In this document: positions 43,932 through 52,315 of the stretch, in pieces
Layout of the letters: each line of letters opens with the position of its first letter
Position numbering within the stretch: the first letter of the stretch is position 1
Assembly (NCBI GenBank): GCA_037200045.1
Contig: JBBCHM010000001.1
Coordinates: 3,034,534 to 3,098,533, forward strand
Source: Rhizomicrobium sp.
GTDB taxonomy: Bacteria > Pseudomonadota > Alphaproteobacteria > Micropepsales > Micropepsaceae
Direction of reading: 5' to 3'
Length of the DNA stretch: 64,000 nt
Notes under the pieces: model-generated
The model's database searches: none
The model's input: only the letters and a program-made list of their open reading frames with translations
What the model was told of the DNA's origin: nothing
Translations under genes and position numbers: made by a program

Positions 43932-45077
43932 ATGCCGCTCGACATCGATACCCGCGAACAATTGCTCGACACGGTGCGCCGTTTCGTGCGCGAGACCTGC
44001 GTCCCGATCGAGGCCAAGGTCGCCGAGGAAGACCGCGTGCCGGACGGCGTCATCGCCCAGATGCGCGAACTCGGTCTGTTCGGGCTCTCCATCCCGGTCG
44101 AATATGGCGGCCTCGGTCTGACCATGGAGGAGGAGGTGCTCGTCGCCATGGAACTGGGGCACACCTCGCCCGCCTTCCGCTCCGTCATCGGCACCAATGT
44201 CGGTATCGGCAGCCAGGGCGTCGTGATGTTCGGCAACGAGGCGCAGAAGAACGAATGGCTCCCCAAGCTCGCCAGCGGCGAGGTGGTGGCGAGCTTCGCG
44301 CTGACCGAGCCGGGGGCCGGCTCCGACGCCGCCTCGCTGCGCACCACCGCGATCCGCGACGGCGACCATTATGTCGTCAACGGCACCAAGCGCTTCATCA
44401 CCAACGCCAACCGCGCCGGCATGTTCACGCTCCTGGCGCGCAGCGATCCGGAGCGCAGGGGCGCCGGCGGCATCTCGGCCTTCATCGTGCCGGCGAACAC
44501 GCCGGGCGTTTCCGTCGGCAAGCCGGAAAAGAAGATGGGCCAGCAGGGCGCCCATATCTGCGACGTGAATTTCGACAATGCGCGCGTGCCGGCCTCGCTC
44601 AGGCTCGGCGCGGAGGGCGAGGGCTTCAAGGTCGCGATGCAGGTGCTCGACCGTGGCCGGCTGCACATCTCCGGCGTCTGCGTCGGCGTCGCCGAGCGGC
44701 TGATCGCGGAGAGCGTGCGCTACGCCCGCGAGCGCGAGCAGTTCGGCCAGCGGATCGCCGAGTTCCAGCTCATCCAGGGCATGCTCGCCGACTGCAAGAC
44801 CGAAACCTATGCCGCGAAGTGCATGGTGATGGACGCCGCGCGCAAGCGCGACAGCGGCCAGAGCATCACGATGGAAGCGGCGTGTACCAAGTATTTCGCC
44901 TCCGAGATGGTCGGCCGCGTCGCCGACAAGGCGGTGCAGATCTTCGGCGGCGCCGGCTATGTCGCCGATTACGGCATCGAGCGCTTCTACCGCGATGTGC
45001 GCATCTTCCGCCTCTACGAGGGCACCAGCCAGATCCAGCAGATCGTGATCGCGCGCGGGATGCTCAAGTGGGACTGA
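43932..45077 (+). CDS. Acyl-CoA dehydrogenase
   Basis: This 381-residue FAD enzyme introduces the alpha-beta double bond in acyl-CoA. It has the family motifs ALTEPGAGSDAASLRTTA, KMGQQGAHICDVNFDNARVP, REREQFGQRIAEFQLIQGMLAD, and the C-terminal FGGAGYVADYGIERFYRDVRIFRLYEGTSQIQ with the catalytic glutamate in LYEGTS. The ATG at 43932 has AGGGAG upstream. The stop overlaps the next start in TGATG. The chain-length preference cannot be read. Confidence 0.95.
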   Translation: MPLDIDTREQLLDTVRRFVRETCVPIEAKVAEEDRVPDGVIAQMRELGLFGLSIPVEYGGLGLTMEEEVLVAMELGHTSPAFRSVIGTNVGIGSQGVVMFGNEAQKNEWLPKLASGEVVASFALTEPGAGSDAASLRTTAIRDGDHYVVNGTKRFITNANRAGMFTLLARSDPERRGAGGISAFIVPANTPGVSVGKPEKKMGQQGAHICDVNFDNARVPASLRLGAEGEGFKVAMQVLDRGRLHISGVCVGVAERLIAESVRYAREREQFGQRIAEFQLIQGMLADCKTETYAAKCMVMDAARKRDSGQSITMEAACTKYFASEMVGRVADKAVQIFGGAGYVADYGIERFYRDVRIFRLYEGTSQIQQIVIARGMLKWD

Positions 45078-45670
45078 TGACTGCGTCGCCGCGCGAACTG
45101 GCGCGCCTCGTCGCCGACATCCGCGCCTGCCGCATCTGCGCCGATATCCTCGATCCGCATCCGGTCCTCCATGTCGGCCACACCGCGCGGCTGCTGATCG
45201 CCAGCCAGGCGCCCGGGATGCGCGTGCACAAGACGGGCCTGTCGTTCAACGACGCCTCGGGCGACCGGCTGCGCGACTGGATGGGCGTCGACCGCGCCGC
45301 CTTCTATGACGAAAAGCGCGTCGCCATCGCCGCGATGGCGTTCTGCTTTCCCGGCTATGACGACAAGGGCGGCGACCGTCCGCCGCCCCGCATCTGCGCC
45401 CAGCACTGGCGCCGCCGCCTCCTGGCCGCGCTGCCGAAGATGAAGCTGACCCTGCTGGTCGGAAGCTATGCCCAATCCTGGCATTTGGGGGACGCGGCGA
45501 AATCCAATATGACGGAGACGGTCAAGGCATGGCGGGACTACGCCCCGCGGCACATCCCGCTGCCGCATCCGTCGTGGCGCAACAATGGCTGGCTGAAGAA
45601 GAACCCATGGTTCGAGCGCGAACTCGTTCCCTATTTGCGAAGGCGTGTGCGGCAGGTGCTGTCCTCCTGA
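45077..45670 (+). CDS. Uracil-DNA glycosylase family protein
   Basis: This 197-residue protein has the UDG-superfamily pattern GLSFNDASGDRLRDWMGV for the water-activating region, AAMAFCFPGYDDKGGDRPPP, LTLLVGSYAQSWHL, and the HPS motif in LPHPSWRNNGW. The cysteine-containing N-terminus (CRICADIL) resembles that of family IV/V enzymes, but the expected four-cysteine iron-sulfur cluster is not complete, so it may be a SMUG- or family-6-like member. It starts in a TGATG overlap with the dehydrogenase gene. Confidence 0.85.
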   Translation: MTASPRELARLVADIRACRICADILDPHPVLHVGHTARLLIASQAPGMRVHKTGLSFNDASGDRLRDWMGVDRAAFYDEKRVAIAAMAFCFPGYDDKGGDRPPPRICAQHWRRRLLAALPKMKLTLLVGSYAQSWHLGDAAKSNMTETVKAWRDYAPRHIPLPHPSWRNNGWLKKNPWFERELVPYLRRRVRQVLSS

Positions 45671-46575
45671 TCGCGGCCTGCGCGCCCGTCCTGGCGCCGC
45701 GCGGGATCGAGAACGACACCCCCATGCTGGCCGACGGCCATCTCCTCGCGCATGATGGCGAGAAACTGCCCTTGCGCGTCTGGGGGCCGGAGCATCCCTC
45801 CGCGGTGATCGTGGCGCTCCACGGCATGGGCGACTATTCGAACTTCATCGCGCTGCCCGCCGCCTTCTGGGCCGCCAAGGGCATCGCGACCGTTGCTTAC
45901 GACCAGCGCGGCTTCGGCGCCTCGGACCATCCGGGCCTGTGGGCGGGAAGCGACACGATGCGCGCCGATTTCGAGGACGCGCTCGCGGCGGCACGCGCGA
46001 AATATCCCCGCGTCCCGGTCTTCGCGCTGGGCGAAAGCATGGGCGGCGCCGTCGTGCTGTCGGATCTCGCCGCGCCCGCTCCGCCCAAGCTCGATGGCGT
46101 GATCCTGGTCGCGCCGGCGGTGTGGTCGCGTTCCGACATGCCGCTCTCCTATCGCGTCGTGCTGTGGCTGACGGCGCATACGATGCCGAGCCTGACGGTT
46201 TCGGGCCGCGGTGTCGTGCATATCTGGCCGTCGGACAACATCCCCATGCTGCGCGCCTATTCGCGCGACCCGCTGGTGCAGAAGGTGACGCGCGCCGATG
46301 CCGTCTGGGGTCTCGCGACGCTGATGGACGAGGGCCGCCACGCGCCGGAGCATCTGGGCGCGACGCCGCCGATCGTCTTTCTCTACGGCAAGAACGATCA
46401 GGTCATCCCGGCCGCGCCAACCGAGGCGGTGTTGAAGGCGCTGGGACCGCGTGCCGAGGTCCACCGCTACGACCACGGCTATCACATGCTTCTGCGCGAT
46501 CTCGAAGGCCCGGCGATCTGGCAGGACGTTCTGGACTGGATCGGCCGGCGGACGAAGGGCCAAGCGCCGCTCTAA
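45607..46575 (+). CDS. Alpha/beta hydrolase lipoprotein (monoacylglycerol lipase-like)
   Basis: This 322-residue protein begins with a signal peptide ending in a lipobox (IAAC), then the hydrolase core: VIVALHGMGDYSN, AYDQRGFGASDHPG, the nucleophile elbow ALGESMGGAV, the aspartate in GKNDQVIP and the histidine in HGYHMLLRD. This matches monoacylglycerol lipase-type enzymes at the membrane. The start at 45607 lies inside the last 64 bases of the glycosylase gene, preceded by a GAAGAAGAA stretch. Confidence 0.88.
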   Translation: MVRARTRSLFAKACAAGAVLLIAACAPVLAPRGIENDTPMLADGHLLAHDGEKLPLRVWGPEHPSAVIVALHGMGDYSNFIALPAAFWAAKGIATVAYDQRGFGASDHPGLWAGSDTMRADFEDALAAARAKYPRVPVFALGESMGGAVVLSDLAAPAPPKLDGVILVAPAVWSRSDMPLSYRVVLWLTAHTMPSLTVSGRGVVHIWPSDNIPMLRAYSRDPLVQKVTRADAVWGLATLMDEGRHAPEHLGATPPIVFLYGKNDQVIPAAPTEAVLKALGPRAEVHRYDHGYHMLLRDLEGPAIWQDVLDWIGRRTKGQAPL

Positions 46576-46735
46576 GTCTTCACCGCGTGGTGGGCGAAGG
46601 CGGCGCATATGGACAGCCAATCAATACTGTGAGTACAAATACATTGTCGCAAAAGCGACAGCATTGACCGATTTGGGCCATGAATTCGGTGTCGTTCGAC
46701 GAAAGACACGGGCTTCGTCGAAGAGGGGGAACGCG

Positions 46736-47122
46736 ATGCGGGGCGGGAGTCTTGCCGGCAGGCTGCGCGCCGCGGGCGCGAAAGGTTGCGCGGCCGCGCT
46801 CATCCTCGCGGCGCCGGGCTGTGTTTCCTACTCCTATGTCGATGCGCAGCAGGTTCAGCACGTCGTGGGCTTCGTCGACGTCGCCATGCCCCTGCCGCAA
46901 GGGGCTCGGAGCGAGCCTGCCGCGACCGCGATAGCGACCACGACGCTGGGCATCGCGATCTCCCGCCGCTCCGACGGCAGCGACGGATTCGCGGTCGGCT
47001 ACACCAAGGACATGACGATCGCGCTTCCGAACGGCGCATGCCTCGACCTTGAGACCGACGGCGTGTGCAAGGCGCTTGGCAACAAGCCGCATTCGACTCA
47101 ATCGGGGAGCATCGCGCAATGA
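46736..47122 (+). CDS. Predicted lipoprotein
   Basis: This 128-residue protein has an N-terminal signal with lipobox LAAPGC followed by a short beta-rich domain. I do not recognise a family. A GAGGGGGAA ribosome-binding site lies upstream. The stop overlaps the next gene in ATGA, so the two lipoproteins and the small gene at 48073 probably form one operon. Confidence 0.72.
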   Translation: MRGGSLAGRLRAAGAKGCAAALILAAPGCVSYSYVDAQQVQHVVGFVDVAMPLPQGARSEPAATAIATTTLGIAISRRSDGSDGFAVGYTKDMTIALPNGACLDLETDGVCKALGNKPHSTQSGSIAQ

Positions 47123-48051
47123 GTTTCGGCCGGATAATCCTGCTCGCTTCGGCCTGCATCGGCGCGGCGGCCTGCGCCTCGCCGCAGAACACCGTATATT
47201 TCGCGACCAGCACGTCCTTCGGCATCAACGTCGAGAAGACGCCGCCATCGGCCGCCGTCGCCTACGACCGCACCGAAGCCTATGTGGCGCCGCGCACGTC
47301 GAATGGCGCGCTGCCGCCGGTTGTCGGCTCGTTCCAGAGCGGCGGCAATTTCTTCAACCCGCAAGTGCGGCAGGTCTACGCGACCGGCGCGGCGTCCGTC
47401 CTTGTGGGCGGCGGCAGCGATCACGGTCCGCCGGCGATGACGGGCGACGAGAGGGACGACAAGGTTGCGTTCTTCGGCACCACGACGACCATCGGGCTCA
47501 AGGTGGGCTTCGACGCGGACGGTCCCAACACGCTGGTGTTCGGCTTCAAACGCAAGGAGCTTTCGATCATTCCGCTCGGGACCGGCGACAGGAACGAACG
47601 GGTGTATCCTTCGGTTCTGGCCTCCATCGATACGACGCTCGCCACGAAGGACTTCCAGGACTCCGGCCTGTCGATCAACCAGTATTTCGCGACCGGCGCC
47701 GCCGCCGAAACGCTCGCCGCCAGCGGGCCGATCCGGAAGATCTTCGGCGTGGCGGCCGTCAACGCCGCCTCCGCGACCCTGACGCCGGATCAGAAGGCCG
47801 CGGCGCAAGCGACGGCAACGGCGGTCTTGGGACAGCAGGCGACGGACCTCGACAAGGTGATGAACGACGTGGCGCCGGGCGGCGTCTTGAACAAGTCCGA
47901 ACTGGCGGCCGTGATCGCCAAGGCGAACGCGCTCAGTCCGGCGTCCGTGAACACCAATCTCAACGACGCGACATCCGCCGACGAACTCAGAAGCTGGATT
48001 GCCGGCAACCCGGCCGTTACCGCCAAGCTTGCGGCGGCGATCGGGAATTAA
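47119..48051 (+). CDS. Predicted lipoprotein
   Basis: This 310-residue protein has a signal peptide with lipobox GAAAC, a tyrosine/serine-rich beta domain (NTVYFATSTSFGINVEKTPPSAAVAYDR, then TTTIGLKVGFDADGPNTLVFGFKRKE) that looks like an outer-membrane-associated fold, and an alanine-rich helical tail. I do not recognise a family. It is coupled to the preceding lipoprotein. Confidence 0.72.
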   Translation: MSFGRIILLASACIGAAACASPQNTVYFATSTSFGINVEKTPPSAAVAYDRTEAYVAPRTSNGALPPVVGSFQSGGNFFNPQVRQVYATGAASVLVGGGSDHGPPAMTGDERDDKVAFFGTTTTIGLKVGFDADGPNTLVFGFKRKELSIIPLGTGDRNERVYPSVLASIDTTLATKDFQDSGLSINQYFATGAAAETLAASGPIRKIFGVAAVNAASATLTPDQKAAAQATATAVLGQQATDLDKVMNDVAPGGVLNKSELAAVIAKANALSPASVNTNLNDATSADELRSWIAGNPAVTAKLAAAIGN

Positions 48052-48072
48052 CGGACCGAACGGAGGCAAGCC

Positions 48073-48282
48073 ATGGTGAACGAAATCACGGTCCTCGTCT
48101 GCGCCGACGCGACACAGGCCGACGCGGCGCAAATCTACCTGCAATCGGCGCCGCACAACTATCCGCCGGCGGGCATCACGATCGAGCAGGCCGCGGTCTT
48201 CAACTACGACGCCACGACCTTCGGCGGCGGCGGGACCGAGGACGGCGCGCATGGCAAATTCGTCGTCATTGGCCGGAAATAG
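48073..48282 (+). CDS. Small hypothetical protein
   Basis: This 69-residue protein without signal peptide starts MVNEITVLVCADATQADAAQ and is followed by an acidic, tyrosine-containing segment. I do not recognise it. It begins 21 bases after the lipoprotein stop, with CGGAGG upstream, and may belong to the same operon. Confidence 0.6.
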   Translation: MVNEITVLVCADATQADAAQIYLQSAPHNYPPAGITIEQAAVFNYDATTFGGGGTEDGAHGKFVVIGRK

Positions 48283-48440
48283 CCACGCATAGCCGGCAGG
48301 CGCATTTGGCGGATGTCGCGGTTTCGGCGCCGGCGGTCTGCCGGTTTCAGCGCTTGGGCGCTATCGCCGCGGCCTGCCCGCTGAGCGCAACGTTCACGCC
48401 GCGCCGCCGTTATCTCCTTGGAACCAACATGAGGTACGCC

Positions 48441-48632
48441 ATGGCCAAGGACAAACAGAAGCCGCACGATTTGCGCGACGACACCTACGCGCCGCGCACC
48501 ACCGTCACGAACACTGACGAGCGTTTGGCCGGCGCGGAACCGCCGAGCGTCAACCCCGAGGCCGGTGATTTCGTGCTCGTGACGCCGGAACCCGGCAAGG
48601 GCATTGCCGAGGGCCAGACGACGAAGGGCTGA
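48441..48632 (+). CDS. Small hydrophilic protein
   Basis: This 63-residue protein is charged and proline-rich (MAKDKQKPHDLRDDTYAPRTT) without hydrophobic segments and probably disordered. The ATG at 48441 has GAGG seven bases upstream; an in-frame ATG at 48429 lies just before it. Function is unknown. Confidence 0.5.
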   Translation: MAKDKQKPHDLRDDTYAPRTTVTNTDERLAGAEPPSVNPEAGDFVLVTPEPGKGIAEGQTTKG

Positions 48633-48634
48633 AC

Positions 48635-51049
48635 CTAGGTCTTGGCGGCCTCCGCCGCGGCGACGATGCGATAGGTGGCGAGCAGGCTCGACGGATTGAC
48701 GCTGATCGAGTCGATGCCCCACTGCACCAAATGCTGCGCGACCTCGGGATAGTTCGCCGGCGCCTCGCCGCAGATGCCGGCGTGGCGATGGTTGCGATGG
48801 GCACCCTCGACCGCCAGGCGCAGGATTTCCGTCATGCCCGGATCGCGCTCGTCGAAATCGAACGCCACGGTCTCCGAATCGCGGTCGACGCCGAGCGTGA
48901 GCTGGGTCAGGTCGTTGGAGCCGATGGAGAAGCCGTCGAACAGCGCCGCGAAGGCATCGATGCGGATCACGTTGTTCGGGATTTCGCACATCACGAAGAC
49001 TTCCAGCCCGTTCTCGCCGCGCGCCAGCCCGTTGGCGGCCATCGCGGCGAGCACGCGTTTGGCCTCTTCCTCGCGGCGGCAGAACGGCACCATCACCTTG
49101 AGGTTGGTCAGTCCCATCTCCTCGCGCACGCGCTTGAGCGCCGCGCATTCCAGCGCGAAGCCCGCGGCATAGGCCGGATGGGCATAGCGCGACGCGCCGC
49201 GGAAGCCGAGCATCGGATTGGCCTCGACCGGCTCGAACTGCTCGCCGCCGAGCAGCTTGGCGTATTCGTTGGTCTTGAAGTCCGACAGCCGCACGATCAC
49301 CGGCTTGGGATAGAACGCCGCCGCGATGGTGCCGATGCCCTCCGACAGCCGCTGCACGAAGAAATCCTGCGGCCGCTTGTAGCGGCGCACGAGCTGGCGG
49401 ATGGCGCGCCGCTCGCGCGAGCTCGAAAGCGTGTCGAGATTGACGAGGGCCATCGGATGCACGCCGATATACTCGTCGACGATGAATTCCATGCGCGCCA
49501 GTCCGACCCCGTCATTGGGCAGCAGCGCGGTCTTGAAGGCCAGATCCGGATCGCCGAGATTGACCATGACCTCGGTGCGGGTGCGCGGCACCTCGTCGAG
49601 CGCGACCTCGTGCGTCTCGAACGGCACGGCGCCCAGATAGACATGCCCGATGTCGCCCTCGGCGCAACTCACGGTCACCGTGGCGCCGGTCTTGAGCAGG
49701 CGGGTCGCCGCCTCGGTCCCGACGAGCGCGGGCACGCCCATCTCGCGCGCCACGATGGCGGCATGGCAGGTGCGGCCGCCGCGATCGGTCACGATGCCGG
49801 CCGCCTTCTTCATCACCGGCTGCCAGTCGGGCGTGGTGGTCTCCGCCACCAGGATCTCGCCCTGCTGGAAGGCGCGCAGATCCTTCTCGTCCTTCACCAC
49901 GCGAACCTTGCCGCTGGCGATGCGGTCGCCCACGGCGCGGCCGGAGACGATCGGCTGTCCCTTGGCCGACAGCGTGAAGGTCTGGATATGGCCGAGCGCG
50001 CGCCGCGACGCCACGGTCTCGGGCCGGGCCTGCACGATGTAGAGCTTGCCGTCGCCGCCATCCTTGGCCCATTCGATGTCCATCGGCGTCGGCCGGCCGT
50101 TCAGCGCGGAGTAGTGGTCCTCGATCACCATGGCGTTGCCGGCGAGTTCCAGCACCTCGGCATCGCTCAGGCAGGCGCTCTCGCGCTCCTCGCGGCGCAC
50201 GAAGACGTTGCGGGTCGTCGAACGGTTGCGCTTGCCGGCCAGCACCATGCGGACCTGCTTGGCGCCGATCGTCCGGCGCAGCACCGCGCGGTGCCCGGCG
50301 CGATAGGTCGGCTTGTGGACGTAGAACTCGTCGGGATCGACGACGCCCTGGACGATGTTCTCGCCCAGGCCATAGCTGCCGGTCACGAAGACCACGTCGC
50401 GGAACCCCGTCTCGGTGTCGAGCGTGAAGATCACGCCGCTGGCGCCGAGATCGGCGCGCACCAGCTTCATCACCGCGACCGACAGCGCGACCTTGAAATG
50501 GTCGAAGCCATTGTTGTTGCGATAGACGATGGCGCGGTCGGTGAACAGCGAGGCGAAGCATTTGCGGCACGCCTCGAACACCGCCTCGGCGCCGCTCACA
50601 TTGATGAAGCTGTCGTGCTGGCCGGCGAAACTGGCGTTCGGCAGGTCCTCGGCGGTGGCCGAGCTGCGGACGGCGACCGCGACGTCGGGTTCGAACTCCG
50701 CTTCCAGCGTGCGATAGGCCTCGGTGATCTGCTCGCGCAATTGCGCCGTTCCGGTCGCGGCGTGGACGATGGCGCGCGCCTCTTTCGCCTTGCTCGCGAG
50801 CGTCGCGACGTCGCCTTGCGGGATCGCGGCCAACAGGGCGCGCAGCTTGTCCCACGCGCCGGCCTCGGTCAGCGCGGCGCGATAGGCCTCGGCGGTCACG
50901 CCGAAGCCGTTCGGAACGTTGATGCCCTTCGGTTTCAGCGCGCAATAAAGCTCGCCCAGCGACGCCGTCTTGCCGCCGACCAGCGGAACGTCCTTCATCC
51001 CGAGCTCGCCGAACCAGCGGATATAATTCCGAATCGCCACGTCAGCCAT
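48635..51049 (-). CDS. ppsA: Phosphoenolpyruvate synthase
   Basis: This 804-residue enzyme converts pyruvate, ATP and water to PEP, AMP and phosphate for gluconeogenesis. The N-terminal ATP-grasp domain (VPLVGGKTASLGE, AVRSSATAEDLPNASFAGQHDSF) is followed by the phosphohistidine domain with H429 in GGRTCHAAIVAREMGVPALVG and the TIM-barrel PEP-binding domain with the FVMCEIPNNVI and GSNDLTQLTLGVDRD motifs. The ATG at 51049 gives the usual N-terminus. It overlaps a small secreted-protein gene by eight bases. Confidence 0.95.
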   Translation of the reverse strand: MADVAIRNYIRWFGELGMKDVPLVGGKTASLGELYCALKPKGINVPNGFGVTAEAYRAALTEAGAWDKLRALLAAIPQGDVATLASKAKEARAIVHAATGTAQLREQITEAYRTLEAEFEPDVAVAVRSSATAEDLPNASFAGQHDSFINVSGAEAVFEACRKCFASLFTDRAIVYRNNNGFDHFKVALSVAVMKLVRADLGASGVIFTLDTETGFRDVVFVTGSYGLGENIVQGVVDPDEFYVHKPTYRAGHRAVLRRTIGAKQVRMVLAGKRNRSTTRNVFVRREERESACLSDAEVLELAGNAMVIEDHYSALNGRPTPMDIEWAKDGGDGKLYIVQARPETVASRRALGHIQTFTLSAKGQPIVSGRAVGDRIASGKVRVVKDEKDLRAFQQGEILVAETTTPDWQPVMKKAAGIVTDRGGRTCHAAIVAREMGVPALVGTEAATRLLKTGATVTVSCAEGDIGHVYLGAVPFETHEVALDEVPRTRTEVMVNLGDPDLAFKTALLPNDGVGLARMEFIVDEYIGVHPMALVNLDTLSSSRERRAIRQLVRRYKRPQDFFVQRLSEGIGTIAAAFYPKPVIVRLSDFKTNEYAKLLGGEQFEPVEANPMLGFRGASRYAHPAYAAGFALECAALKRVREEMGLTNLKVMVPFCRREEEAKRVLAAMAANGLARGENGLEVFVMCEIPNNVIRIDAFAALFDGFSIGSNDLTQLTLGVDRDSETVAFDFDERDPGMTEILRLAVEGAHRNHRHAGICGEAPANYPEVAQHLVQWGIDSISVNPSSLLATYRIVAAAEAAKT

Positions 51050-51233
51050 GATGGGTTGCGTCGTGGCGCTCGTCGCGATGCCGCCGCCAATCCGGATCGT
51101 GCCAGCGGCCGGAGCAATAATGGTAATAGCAATAGTCGTAGCGGTGACGCGGTCTTGCACCGGCCTCGCTCGCGGTGCCGGCCGCGAGCAGCGCACCGAG
51201 CGCGACGCAGGCAAGGATCGATTTTGCGGACAA
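51042..51233 (-). CDS. Small secreted histidine/tyrosine-rich protein
   Basis: This 63-residue protein begins at TTG (51231-51233), with AAGGA seven bases upstream. It has a signal peptide (residues 4-22) followed by a short mature part rich in R, H, Y and D (HRYDYCYYHYCSGRWHDPDW) with two cysteines. I do not recognise a family. Its stop overlaps the start region of ppsA. Confidence 0.5.
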   Translation of the reverse strand: MSAKSILACVALGALLAAGTASEAGARPRHRYDYCYYHYCSGRWHDPDWRRHRDERHDATHHG

Positions 51234-51331
51234 CGCGCGTTCCTTCGAAAACAACGTCGAAAGGATCGCGTCATCGCGCCCGGCGCGCCTTGATCCAACG
51301 CAACCTCCAACGGTGCGGCGCGCGCCGGGAT

Positions 51332-52315
51332 CTACGAAACCGTGCGGATATCGCCGCGGAACTCGCGGCTGGCATTGGCCACACCGAGAAACGCGGTGTC
51401 TTCGCTCAGGATAAGCCGCGTCGGGATCGCCGTCACATAGCCGGAAAGCCGGCCCTTGCGCTCGAACCGGGCGCGGAAGGAACTCGCCTGGAGCACGGGC
51501 TCGATCTTCTGCGCGATGCCGCCGGCGAGGAAAACGCCGCCGCGCGCGCCATGCGCGAGCGCGAAGTCGCCCGCCACCGTGCCGTAGATCGCGCAGAACA
51601 TGTCGACCGTCTCGCGGCACAGCGGGTCGCTCTCGTGCCGCGCCACGATCTCGGCGGCGCTCAGCGGCGATGGCGGCCGCCCGTCCAGCGCGGCCAGGGC
51701 GGAATGCAGGTTCTCCATCCCCGGCCCGGACAGCACGCGCTCGACCGAGACGTGGCCGAAGCGGCGCGCCAGCACCTTGAGCACGTCCGCCTCGCGGTCG
51801 TCGCCCGGCGCGAAGCCGACATGGCCGCCCTCGGTGGCCACGGGAACGGCGCGGCCGTGAAAGCGCGCGAGACAGGCCGCGCCGAACCCGGTGCCGGCGC
51901 CGAGCACCGAGATCGGCTCGCCCACAAGCCCCGCAAGGTCGGGCCCGATGACGTGGAAGCTGCCGGCGGGCAGGGCGCCGACCGCGAAGGCCAGCGCCGC
52001 GAAATCGTTGACCAGAAGCGCGTCCGCGAAGCCGAAGGCGCGCAGATCGTCCTCCGATATCTTCCAGTTCCGGTTGGTCAGGACGACGCTGCCCGCCGTG
52101 ACCGGCCCCGCGACGGCGATCGCCACCGCTTTGGGCAGCGACGCCAAGCCGGCGCGGTCGAGATAGGCGCGCAGCGACGCCACGAAGTCGGAAAAATCCG
52201 TGTCCAGATCGACGCGGTTATCGATCCGCCAGGGCGCGGCGGCGGTATCGACCACGGCGAACCGGGCATGGGTGCCGCCGACATCTCCGACCAGGACGCG
52301 CGGGTCTTCGCTCAT
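51332..52315 (-). CDS. glk: Glucokinase
   Basis: This 327-residue ROK-like/Glk enzyme phosphorylates glucose to glucose-6-phosphate. It has the ATP-binding motif VLVGDVGGTHARF, the NRNWKISEDDLRAFGF and LLVNDFAALAFAV segments with the catalytic aspartate, and VLGAGTGFGAACL plus VATEGGHVGFAP. The ATG overlaps the stop of the GH3 gene (ATGA), so glucose released by the glucosidase can be phosphorylated by a co-translated enzyme. Confidence 0.95.
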   Translation of the reverse strand: MSEDPRVLVGDVGGTHARFAVVDTAAAPWRIDNRVDLDTDFSDFVASLRAYLDRAGLASLPKAVAIAVAGPVTAGSVVLTNRNWKISEDDLRAFGFADALLVNDFAALAFAVGALPAGSFHVIGPDLAGLVGEPISVLGAGTGFGAACLARFHGRAVPVATEGGHVGFAPGDDREADVLKVLARRFGHVSVERVLSGPGMENLHSALAALDGRPPSPLSAAEIVARHESDPLCRETVDMFCAIYGTVAGDFALAHGARGGVFLAGGIAQKIEPVLQASSFRARFERKGRLSGYVTAIPTRLILSEDTAFLGVANASREFRGDIRTVS

